DNA of 9,151 bases from Deltaproteobacteria bacterium (GTDB taxonomy: Bacteria > Desulfobacterota > Desulfobacteria > Desulfobacterales > Desulfatibacillaceae). The notes under the pieces are model-generated. The model saw only the letters and a program-made list of their open reading frames with translations. It was not told the DNA's origin and did no database searches. This document shows, piece by piece, positions 1 through 4,917 of the stretch (its first letter is position 1; every line of letters begins with the position of its first letter). The stretch covers positions 1-9,151 of the forward strand of contig JAKAGN010000082.1 in the NCBI GenBank assembly GCA_021815525.1. The letters are read 5' to 3'. The position numbers were made by a program, and so were the translations under genes.

Positions 1-119
1 TTCTCGTGTTTGCCCTTTTCACCGGGCAGTTGAATCCCATGAAGGCCTATACCTCCAAGAAGCTCATCATCGAGGGCGACCTCATGAAGAGCCAGCTCAT
101 CGAAAAGCTCTTCAAGTAG
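1..119 (+). CDS. SCP2 sterol-binding domain protein, C-terminal fragment (5' end outside window)
   Basis: Only the last 38 codons are present, read from base 3 to the TAG at 117-119. The visible peptide has the closing pattern of SCP2 lipid-carrier domains: a hydrophobic strand, then a GQLNPMKAYTSKKLIIEGDL segment and a final amphipathic helix ending KLFK. In the family the 'G(D)LMK..KL' stretch forms the lid over the lipid-binding cavity. The role is to bind sterols, fatty acids or acyl-CoAs in the cytoplasm and present them to enzymes. It lies 159 bases upstream of an SCP-x-type thiolase on the same strand; in animals these two activities are fused in one protein (SCP-x). The N-terminal domain content is unknown, because the full protein could be a stand-alone SCP2 or a multidomain enzyme. 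Confidence 0.8.
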   Translation, partial: LVFALFTGQLNPMKAYTSKKLIIEGDLMKSQLIEKLFK

Positions 120-147
120 GGGCTCGCGCAAAACTCGGTCCGCGGCG

Positions 148-204
148 GGCGCGCCGCGGCGGGGCAGGGACTTTGATCGCAATCCTCTCCCCGCCGGGCG
201 CGCC
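148..204. repeat. Long GC-rich stem-loop between the SCP2 gene and the thiolase gene
   Basis: Bases 148-164 pair with 189-204 to give 16 base pairs with a single bulged G at 156 and a loop at 165-188. A competing local hairpin pairs 140-146 with 153-159. No T-tract follows, so this is not a classical intrinsic terminator. It could attenuate transcription, protect the 3' end of the SCP2 message, or be a small repeat unit. Confidence 0.5.
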
Positions 205-278
205 GCCGCCAAAATCGTTTCAAGTCCGGCCCTTTGATCGATCGATCACCGGGCCTCAACGACTGGGAGGTAATTAGC

Positions 279-1481
279 ATGGCAACCGGAATCAAGGATA
301 AAGTCGCCATCATCGGAATGGGTTGCACCCGGTTCGGCGAACGCTGGGACGTGGGCGGCGAGGAGCTTCTGGTGGAAGCCTTCGAGGAGTGTCTGGCGGA
401 CTCCGGCCTGGAGAAAAAGGACATCCAGGCCGCCTGGTTCGGCACCTGCCTGGAGGAGATCAACGTGGGAAAGAGCGCCCTGCCTCTTTCCACGAGCCTC
501 CGGCTTCCCTTCATCCCCGTGACCCGGGTGGAGAACTACTGCGCCACCGGCACCGAGGCCTTCCGGGGCGCGGTGTACGCCGTGGCCTCCGGGGCCTACG
601 ACGTGTGCCTGGCCCAGGGCCTGGAAAAGCTGAAGGACACCGGCTACGGCGGGCTTCCCAACCCCGGCTCCGCCGGCGGAACGCTTCCCTGGCAGTGGTG
701 GCCCAACCTCTCCGCCCCCGGCTCCTTCGCCCAGCTGGCCTCGGCCTACGGCGCCAAGTACAAGAAAACTGATGAAGAAATCAAGGATGCGATGACCCAC
801 ATCTCCTGGAAAAGCCACCAGAACGGCGCCAAGAACCCCAAGGCGCACCTTCGTAAGGCCGTTTCCAAGGACGCCATCAAGGGTAGCCCCGTCATCGCGC
901 ACCCCCTGGGCCTCTTCGACTGCTGCGGCGTCTCCGACGGCAGCGCCTGCGCCATCGTCTGCTCGGTGGATTTCGCCAAGAAGCTGGGCAAGAAGGACTT
1001 CGTCTCCGTCAAAGCCCTCCAGCTGGCGCTATCCTCCGGCGAGGAAGCCGCCTTCGACGAGTGGGACGGCGATCACTTCATGACCACCACGGTGGCCTCC
1101 AAGAAGGCCTACGCCGAGGCCGGCATCACCGATCCAAGGAAGGAAATCTCCATGATGGAGGTGCACGACTGCTTCTCCATCACGGAGCTCGTCACCTACG
1201 AGGACCTTCACATCTCCCCGCGCGGCGGGGCCATCAAGGACATCCTTGACGGCTTCTACGACGCCTCGGGCCAGGTTCCCTGCCAGATCGACGGGGGGCT
1301 TAAGTGCTTCGGGCACCCCATCGGCGCGTCGGGGCTTCGCATGCTTTATGAAATGTACCTTCAGCTTAACGGCCGGGCCGGCGAGCGGCAGCTCAACAAC
1401 CCGCGCTACGGCCTCACGCACAACCTGGGAGGCTTCCCCTTCCAAAACGTATGCGCCATCTCGATTATAGGCAAATACTAG
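279..1481 (+). CDS. SCP-x-type thiolase (acetyl-CoA C-acyltransferase family)
   Basis: A 400-residue thiolase-fold protein expected to carry out thiolytic cleavage (or condensation) of 3-oxoacyl-CoA in the cytoplasm. The nucleophilic cysteine is C88 in the motif ENYCATGTEAF. HDCF at 296-299, the hallmark of the SCP2-thiolase branch, supplies His296 and Cys298. GHPIGASG at 345-352 supplies His346, and a glycine-rich HNLGGFP segment closes the protein. The catalytic set looks complete. The ATG at 279 is preferred over the in-frame ATG at 234 because GGGAGG at 265-270 lies 8 nt before it, and because the N-terminus then begins directly with the first beta strand (KVAIIGMGCTRFGERW). The SCP2 gene just upstream supports a split SCP-x arrangement. 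Archaeal-type thiolases of similar N-terminus often pair with a DUF35 protein; none is visible here. The substrate is unknown. Confidence 0.88.
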   Translation: MATGIKDKVAIIGMGCTRFGERWDVGGEELLVEAFEECLADSGLEKKDIQAAWFGTCLEEINVGKSALPLSTSLRLPFIPVTRVENYCATGTEAFRGAVYAVASGAYDVCLAQGLEKLKDTGYGGLPNPGSAGGTLPWQWWPNLSAPGSFAQLASAYGAKYKKTDEEIKDAMTHISWKSHQNGAKNPKAHLRKAVSKDAIKGSPVIAHPLGLFDCCGVSDGSACAIVCSVDFAKKLGKKDFVSVKALQLALSSGEEAAFDEWDGDHFMTTTVASKKAYAEAGITDPRKEISMMEVHDCFSITELVTYEDLHISPRGGAIKDILDGFYDASGQVPCQIDGGLKCFGHPIGASGLRMLYEMYLQLNGRAGERQLNNPRYGLTHNLGGFPFQNVCAISIIGKY

Positions 1482-1482
1482 G

Positions 1483-1607
1483 GCGGGCTGTCCAAAAACG
1501 CGAACTGCGGCGTTGCGCTTCACGGCGCGGGTCGGTCACGTGCGAACAGCACGCTCCCTCCCGCGCCGCTCGCGCGCCTTGCATTTCATCGTTTTTGATC
1601 AGCCCGC
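1483..1607. repeat. 125-bp imperfect palindromic element (REP/MITE-like)
   Basis: Terminal inverted repeats at 1483-1500 and 1590-1607 match at 16 of 18 positions; the only mismatches are the central pair, 1491-1492 against 1598-1599. Inside, 1523-1531 pairs perfectly over 9 bp with 1560-1568, and at the centre 1539-1543 pairs with 1549-1553 around the loop GAACA. The whole unit therefore folds as nested hairpins. The left end starts 2 bases after the thiolase stop codon. No reading frame of note and no clear target-site duplication is seen. From memory, similar GGGAGGGAGCGT.../...GACCGACCCGCGCC palindromes recur in deltaproteobacterial genomes, but this could not be checked. Confidence 0.65.
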
Positions 1608-1661
1608 GAGGTTTCCGCCAAAGCTGAAACGAGTTTTGGCAGGCTATCGGCGGAGGCTGTA

Positions 1662-2000
1662 TTGATCGAAATCACCCTCATCATCAACTCCGACGTGGAG
1701 GAGGTCCTGGCCTTTAAGTGCTGCAACCTCTTCGACCAGAACCTGGAGATCCGCGTCACGAATACCGGCGGCGAGCCCGTGGCCGTTTCCGGTTACTTCG
1801 ACCTGGAAAACGAAACCGAGCGGAAGAGGATCGTAAACGTCTATCCCCCGGGAGGGGTCGTGGTGAAGCCGGGCGATCTGGCCTCCATGTATTCGTCCCT
1901 GGACCCGGACCTCTTCGCCCGCTTCAATAGCGCCGTCTTCTTCGATGGAGCGGGCGGCGCCCATCGTTTTCCGGTAAATCACGATCAAACGCGGAAGTGA
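1662..2000 (+). CDS. Small conserved-looking hypothetical protein, likely beta-sandwich
   Basis: A 112-residue protein that I do not recognise. It uses a TTG start at 1662, supported by GGAGG at 1652-1656 five bases upstream; the first internal Met is near residue 76, too late to be the start. There is no signal peptide or membrane segment, so a cytoplasmic location is expected. The pattern of alternating hydrophobic strands, with LEIRVTNTGGEPVAV near residues 28-42 and a YPPGGVVVKPGD turn near 61-72, resembles an immunoglobulin-like or CARDB-like beta-sandwich. There are two adjacent cysteines (CC) near residue 20. The acyl-CoA dehydrogenase start follows after 18 bases, so the two are probably co-transcribed and this protein may serve that enzyme. 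No catalytic motif is visible. Confidence 0.72.
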   Translation: MIEITLIINSDVEEVLAFKCCNLFDQNLEIRVTNTGGEPVAVSGYFDLENETERKRIVNVYPPGGVVVKPGDLASMYSSLDPDLFARFNSAVFFDGAGGAHRFPVNHDQTRK

Positions 2001-2018
2001 ATCCGCGAAAGGGGTCAC

Positions 2019-3164
2019 ATGGAAATCCTCCACTACACCGAGGACCACGAAAAGTTCCGGCGGAACCTGCGGGATTTTCTGGCGCAGGAGGTGGTTCCCC
2101 ACGTGGACCAGTGGGAAAAGGACCACATCGTTCCGAAAAGCGTGTGGCGCAAGATGGGCGAGGCCGGCTTCCTCTGCACGGCCCAGCCTGTGGAGTACGG
2201 CGGGCACGGCCTCGATTTCCTCTACTCGGTCATCGTGTGCGAGGAATGCTCCCACACCGGCTTCACGGGGCTTACCGCCTCGCTCCACTCCGACATCGTG
2301 GTGCCCTACATCGAGAGCTTCGGCACCGAGGAGCAGAAGAAAAAGTACATCCCGAAATGCGCCTCCGGGGAGTGCATCTCGGCCGTGGCCATGACCGAGC
2401 CGGACGTGGGAAGCGACCTCGCGTCCATGACCACCATCGCCGACGACGAGGGCGAGAGCTTCGTCATAAACGGCACCAAGACCTTCATATCAAACGGCAT
2501 CAACTGCGGCCTGTGCGTAGTGGCGGCCAAGGACCCGCAAGCCACTAACCCCTACCAGGCCATCTCAATGTTCCTGGTGGAGGACGGCACCCCGGGCTTC
2601 GGCCGCGGCAAGCACCTGGAAAAAATGGGCTGGCACAGCCAGGACACCGCCGAGCTTTTCTTTTCCAAGTGCCGGATTCCCAAGGAAAACCTTTTGGGGC
2701 AAAAGGGCGGCGGCTTTATAATTTTGATGCAGAAGCTTCAGCAGGAGCGTCTTGTGTGCGCCATAGGCGCGGTGTGCGCTGCGGAAAAGGTGGTGGAAAA
2801 AATCACCGAGTACTGCAAGAACACCAAGGACCGCAACGGCAAACCCATGTCCAAGAACCAGGCCACCCAGTTCGCCCTGGTGGAGATGGCCACCGAGGCC
2901 AAGATCGGCCGCGTCTTCATCGATAAGCTCATAGCGGACCACATGGAGAAGAAGAACGTGGTGGTGGAGGTCTCCATGGCCAAGTTCTGGACCACGGATC
3001 TGGCCAAGCGCACCTGCGACCGGGCCCTCGACATCGTGGGCGAGCCGGGGTATCTCGAAGCCTTCGGCCTCGCGCGCGGCTTCAGGGACGTGCGGGTGAT
3101 GCCCATTTTCGCCGGCACCAACGAGATCATGAAGCGGATTGCGGCGGGGTTCATGGGGCTTTGA
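2019..3164 (+). CDS. Acyl-CoA dehydrogenase, LCAD/isovaleryl-CoA dehydrogenase-like
   Basis: A 381-residue FAD flavoenzyme, the usual family length, expected to oxidise an acyl-CoA to the 2,3-enoyl-CoA and pass electrons to electron-transferring flavoprotein. The signature AMTEPDVGSD (about residues 124-133) and the C-terminal IFAGTNEIMK (363-372) identify the family. In MCAD/SCAD-type enzymes the catalytic base is the Glu before GT; here that position is Ala365. The segment LQQERLVCAIG places Glu243 where LCAD and isovaleryl-CoA dehydrogenase carry their base, so the enzyme is probably active by that alternative. The usual RxAFG(K)P motif is replaced by KNTKDRNGKP, one residue longer and lacking the usual Arg and Phe. 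The ATG at 2019 follows AAAGGGG at 2008-2014 with 4 nt spacing. Together with the upstream thiolase it would supply two steps of a beta-oxidation-like pathway; substrate unknown. Confidence 0.9.
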   Translation: MEILHYTEDHEKFRRNLRDFLAQEVVPHVDQWEKDHIVPKSVWRKMGEAGFLCTAQPVEYGGHGLDFLYSVIVCEECSHTGFTGLTASLHSDIVVPYIESFGTEEQKKKYIPKCASGECISAVAMTEPDVGSDLASMTTIADDEGESFVINGTKTFISNGINCGLCVVAAKDPQATNPYQAISMFLVEDGTPGFGRGKHLEKMGWHSQDTAELFFSKCRIPKENLLGQKGGGFIILMQKLQQERLVCAIGAVCAAEKVVEKITEYCKNTKDRNGKPMSKNQATQFALVEMATEAKIGRVFIDKLIADHMEKKNVVVEVSMAKFWTTDLAKRTCDRALDIVGEPGYLEAFGLARGFRDVRVMPIFAGTNEIMKRIAAGFMGL

Positions 3165-3172
3165 CAGGCCGT

Positions 3173-3189
3173 TTCCCGACGAACGGGAG
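3173..3189. repeat. Short hairpin after the acyl-CoA dehydrogenase gene
   Basis: Bases 3174-3178 (TCCCG) pair with 3184-3188 (CGGGA) around loop ACGAA, with a T-G closing pair at 3173/3189. It begins 8 bases after the stop codon. There is no T-tract, so it may be a weak terminator or an mRNA 3'-end stabiliser. Confidence 0.35.
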
Positions 3190-3203
3190 GGTATCTTGAA
3201 CCC

Positions 3204-3249
3204 GCCTCGCCTGGGCCCGGCAAATCGGCGTCGCTACCCCGTGACCGGA
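3204..3249. repeat. 46-bp direct repeat, copy A
   Basis: This segment matches 4022-4067 in the same orientation at 38 of 46 positions without gaps; most differences are transitions. Copy A is enclosed by a 6-bp inverted repeat, GAACCC at 3198-3203 and GGGTTC at 3252-3257, which would place it on a hairpin. Its inner CCGTGACCGG can form a small stem. No coding role is evident. Confidence 0.6.
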
Positions 3250-3285
3250 TAGGGTTCTTCGGCCGCAGGTTTTTCGCCCGTACAT

Positions 3286-3325
3286 CCCCCGGCCCTGGAA
3301 ATCCGGCCGCGGGTGCTTATTTTTT
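3286..3325 (+). terminator. Possible intrinsic terminator of the acyl-CoA dehydrogenase operon
   Basis: Bases 3286-3294 pair with 3305-3313 (8 pairs, one C-C mismatch, 10-nt loop), followed by a T-rich run ending TATTTTTT at 3319-3325. The T-run ends only five bases before the ATG of the next gene. It therefore leaves no room for a Shine-Dalgarno site and makes the assignment uncertain. Confidence 0.35.
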
Positions 3326-3329
3326 CTCC

Positions 3330-3761
3330 ATGCAGACATTCTTGCCATATCCCGACTTTGCGGCCTCCGCGGCGGTTCTCGATTTCAGGCGCCTGGGCAA
3401 GCAGCGCCTGGAGGCGGACCAGATACTCAAGACCCTCGTCCGCGGAGGCGGCTGGGCCAATCATCCGGCGGTCAGAATGTGGCGGGGCTACGAGCCGGCC
3501 CTCATTTCATACCGCGACGCCGTCATCGCCGAGTGGGTGCGCAGAGGTTATCGGAACTCCATGCCCTTTCTTTCGGATGCCGGCCGCGCCGGGGGCTTTG
3601 TCCTTCCCTGGTGGTTAGGCATGGAGCGGTTTCATGCGTCCCATCGATCCAACCTTTTGAGAAAGGACCGGGCCCATTATCGGCGCTTCGGGTGGACCGA
3701 GCCCGACGACATGGACTACTTCTGGCCCGTGTCAGATTTTAGGCCTGCCGAGGGCTTTTGA
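3330..3761 (+). CDS. MSMEG_6728 / pyrimidine-dimer excision (Pyr_excise)-family protein
   Basis: A 143-residue soluble protein. The N-terminus MQTFLPYPDF, then RRLGKQRLEADQIL (20-33), WANHPAVRMWRGYE (42-55) and the C-terminal HASHRSNLLRKD...YRRFGWTEPDD...YFWP block are the recognisable pattern of the MSMEG_6728 family. I relate that family to Pfam Pyr_excise, whose founder is T4 endonuclease V. T4 endonuclease V uses its N-terminal Thr amine and Glu23; here Gln follows Met1, so the same glycosylase chemistry cannot be assumed and the activity is unproven. The ATG at 3330 matches the family N-terminus but has no clear Shine-Dalgarno site; the upstream sequence is pyrimidine-rich. It lies between an apparent operon end and a tRNA gene and is probably a single-gene unit. 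Confidence 0.82.
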   Translation: MQTFLPYPDFAASAAVLDFRRLGKQRLEADQILKTLVRGGGWANHPAVRMWRGYEPALISYRDAVIAEWVRRGYRNSMPFLSDAGRAGGFVLPWWLGMERFHASHRSNLLRKDRAHYRRFGWTEPDDMDYFWPVSDFRPAEGF

Positions 3762-3773
3762 CCTAAAAAACAC

Positions 3774-3802
3774 TTGAGGAGAGCCGGCTCTTGGGCTATG
3801 GT
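3774..3802 (+). promoter_or_regulatory. Probable sigma-70-type promoter of the tRNA-Arg gene
   Basis: A -35 element TTGAGG at 3774-3779 and a -10 element TATGGT at 3797-3802 are separated by exactly 17 bases. Transcription would start near 3809. A small stem (CCGTT / AACGG around 3804-3821) falls in the expected 5' leader, which RNase P would remove. Confidence 0.55.
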
Positions 3803-3840
3803 ACCGTTCCTTCGGAAACGGCTGGACGAGTTCCCGATGC

Positions 3841-3916
3841 GCCCCCGTAGCTCAGTGGATAGAGCAATGGATTCCTAATCCATGTGCCGCAAGTTCGATT
3901 CTCGCCGGGGGCACCA
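3841..3916 (+). tRNA. tRNA-Arg (anticodon CCT)
   Basis: A full 76-nt cloverleaf including an encoded CCA. The acceptor stem GCCCCCG (3841-3847) pairs perfectly with CGGGGGC (3906-3912), followed by A and CCA at 3914-3916. The D stem is GCTC/GAGC (3850-3853, 3862-3865). The anticodon stem is ATGGA/TCCAT (3867-3871, 3879-3883) around loop TTCCTAA, with anticodon CCT at 3874-3876, reading AGG. The variable loop is 5 nt. The T arm is GCAAG-TTCGATT-CTCGC and contains one A-C mismatch at the third pair. It has its own promoter and terminator, so it is a monocistronic tRNA gene. Confidence 0.96.
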
Positions 3917-3922
3917 ATAATC

Positions 3923-3959
3923 AAGGGGTTACGGCTTTTGCCGTAGCCCCTTTTGTTTT
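3923..3959 (+). terminator. Intrinsic terminator after tRNA-Arg
   Basis: AAGGGGTTACGGC (3923-3935) pairs with the segment 3940-3952 around a TTTT loop, with one G-T pair. The stem runs straight into TTTTGTTTT at 3951-3959. Location, stem strength and T-tract are all typical of a tRNA terminator. Confidence 0.92.
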
Positions 3960-4021
3960 CAAAAACCGCTTCAAAACGGATCGTTTTGCAGGAAAAACCC
4001 AGGCACAAAAAAAAGCCCCCG

Positions 4022-4067
4022 GCCTCGCCTGTATCCGGCAAACCTGCGCCGCTACTCCGTGATCGGA
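4022..4067. repeat. 46-bp direct repeat, copy B
   Basis: The second copy of the repeat at 3204-3249, same orientation, 38 of 46 identical. It contains TCCG-TGAT-CGGA, a small hairpin partly preserved in copy A. The flanks are unrelated: an A8 and CCCCC tract precedes it here, and the GAACCC/GGGTTC frame of copy A is absent. The two copies bracket the MSMEG_6728-family gene and the tRNA. Confidence 0.6.
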
Positions 4068-4323
4068 AACTCCGAACCTCAAGTCGCGGTCTATCGGATG
4101 GCGGCGCTTTCTTTTGACAGAACCCAGTGAAATATAAGGGCGTAGCTGGTTGTGCGAGCTGAGAACCGGAGGTGATATTTAACCTGAAGTTTTGTTTAAT
4201 ATTATTAGCCGCGCATGAATATCTTTCATTTTTTGCATGTGCCGCGGCCATATTTTATGTGACAGGGATATAAAACATGAAAACAAGGTTTCTATGCTGC
4301 AATAATGCCGCTATCATGCCCAC

Positions 4324-4354
4324 TTGACAATGAAAGAACCGCATATGCTAAATT
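4324..4354 (+). promoter_or_regulatory. Probable promoter of the secreted small protein
   Basis: A perfect -35 hexamer TTGACA lies at 4324-4329. The -10 element is ambiguous: TATGCT at 4344-4349 gives a short 14-nt spacer, while TAAATT at 4349-4354 gives 19 nt. An AT-rich TATGCTAAATT block in otherwise GC-rich DNA supports a promoter here. Transcription from it leaves a leader of roughly 80 bases. Confidence 0.5.
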
Positions 4355-4380
4355 GAAACCCTGCGAATCGCCCGGGTGCG

Positions 4381-4397
4381 TCCGCCGGAGCGGCGGA
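4381..4397 (+). promoter_or_regulatory. Perfect hairpin in the 5' leader of the secreted-protein gene
   Basis: TCCGCCG (4381-4387) pairs with CGGCGGA (4391-4397) around a GAG triloop. It lies between the promoter and the GGAGGT ribosome-binding site at 4423-4428. It may stabilise the leader or influence expression; no ligand-binding architecture is evident. Confidence 0.35.
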
Positions 4398-4437
4398 ACG
4401 AGAACGGGGCAAACAACATTTTGGAGGTGCCGGCGCC

Positions 4438-4788
4438 ATGATCACGAAAAAGTTTTTGGGAAGATTTGCGCTTGTTTTTTCGTTCTGCCTCCTGGTATTC
4501 GGGGCCGCGGCCCACGCTGCCGATGATGCGGGCACGATGAGCGATCCTGCCGTGGTCTCGCCCGACGCGGTGCAGGCTCCCGCCCTTGGCGCGGATCCAG
4601 CCGGCGACGCCGGGGCTCCGGCAGCGCCCGAGGCCGTCCAGGCACCGTCCTCCGATGCGGCCCCCTCCGATGACGCCGGGGCTTCGGGCGCCGGCGCTTC
4701 CGACTCGGCCCAGCCCCCCTCTTCCGACACGCCCTTGCCCGGCGACGCCGGTCCTTCCTCTTCTGATCAGCCCCCGGCGGATAACTGA
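4438..4788 (+). CDS. Secreted Ala/Pro/Asp/Ser-rich low-complexity protein
   Basis: A 116-residue protein of no recognised family. It starts with a textbook Sec signal peptide: Lys4, Lys5 and Arg9, then a hydrophobic core (FALVFSFCLLVFGAAA), and a likely signal-peptidase I site after AHA at about residue 27. The C in FCLLVF is inside the core with no lipobox, so it is not an obvious lipoprotein. The mature part is about 89 residues, acidic and disordered, built from Ala, Pro, Ser, Asp and Gly with loose repeats (VQAP twice, PSSD twice, DAG five times). It contains no Cys and almost no aromatic residues. GGAGGT at 4423-4428 sets the start. It has its own promoter and stands alone, with a strong hairpin downstream. 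The composition suits an extracellular or periplasmic linker-like protein, but GC-rich DNA also favours such sequences. Confidence 0.72.
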   Translation: MITKKFLGRFALVFSFCLLVFGAAAHAADDAGTMSDPAVVSPDAVQAPALGADPAGDAGAPAAPEAVQAPSSDAAPSDDAGASGAGASDSAQPPSSDTPLPGDAGPSSSDQPPADN

Positions 4789-4820
4789 TACCAAGTTGCA
4801 TTCAAAGAGAGATGATTCGC

Positions 4821-4871
4821 GGGGGGGAGGGGAAAACCTTTTCGGAGAATTGGGTTTCCCCCCTCCCCCCC
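4821..4871. terminator. Strong G-run/C-run hairpin between convergent genes
   Basis: Bases 4821-4832 (seven G, A, four G) pair perfectly over 12 bp with 4860-4871. After a small internal loop, AAACC (4834-4838) pairs with GGTTT (4853-4857), leaving a loop around 4839-4852. It sits 33 bases after the stop of the 4438 gene and 47 bases beyond the copA stop on the other strand. It is suited to ending both transcripts, although neither side has a good T-tract. Confidence 0.5.
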
Positions 4872-4917
4872 ATTCCAAAACGCCCGGGGGGACGAAGGAT
4901 GCTGTTTCATTTTGTTT

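Larger units (their letters stand above)
3917..4437. other. 521-bp gene-poor intergenic region
   Basis: The stretch between the tRNA and the secreted-protein gene has no convincing gene on either strand. In order it holds: the tRNA terminator; a 7-bp perfect hairpin CAAAACG-GAT-CGTTTTG (3972-3988); an A8 tract before copy B of the direct repeat; and a markedly AT-rich stretch (about 4175-4310). That stretch contains a bulged stem, 4208-4217 with 4236-4248, three bases (4240-4242) unpaired. The region ends with the promoter and leader of the 4438 gene. A 33-codon hydrophobic frame (GTG 4172 to TAA 4271-4273) and a 16-codon frame (ATG 4277 to TGA 4325-4327) exist but are weakly supported. Confidence 0.6.

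Noticed and set aside
234..278. Upstream in-frame ATG for the thiolase
   Set aside because: It lacks a ribosome-binding site and adds 15 residues not matching the family N-terminus. The ATG at 279 has GGGAGG at proper spacing.
246..902. Long minus-strand frame opposite the thiolase
   Set aside because: It is a GC-rich shadow frame of Gly/Ala/Val-rich nonsense opposite a clearly conserved gene.
3841..3916. tRNA-Arg as an integration site for a genomic island
   Set aside because: tRNA-Arg genes are common attachment sites, but no integrase and no repeated tRNA 3' end were found in the window. The 46-bp repeats do not match the tRNA.
4011..4030. A8 tract followed by GCCCCC read on the minus strand as an intrinsic terminator
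   Set aside because: The preceding sequence on that strand forms only a 4-bp CCGG pairing, and no minus-strand gene ends there.
4114..4138. TTGACA (4114-4119) with TATAAG (4133-4138) as a promoter
   Set aside because: The spacer is only 13 nt, too short for a standard sigma-70 promoter, and no supported gene follows directly.
3796..4251. A 151-codon minus-strand frame running across the tRNA-Arg gene
   Set aside because: Its GAPGENRTCGTW...YPLSYGG segment is simply the antisense translation of the tRNA, a familiar spurious annotation. The frame also crosses the tRNA terminator and the direct repeat.
4348..4878. Minus-strand frames opposite the secreted low-complexity protein
   Set aside because: The plus-strand frame has a signal peptide, promoter and ribosome-binding site. 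The opposite frames are Arg/Gly-rich, typical shadows, and run through the terminator hairpin.
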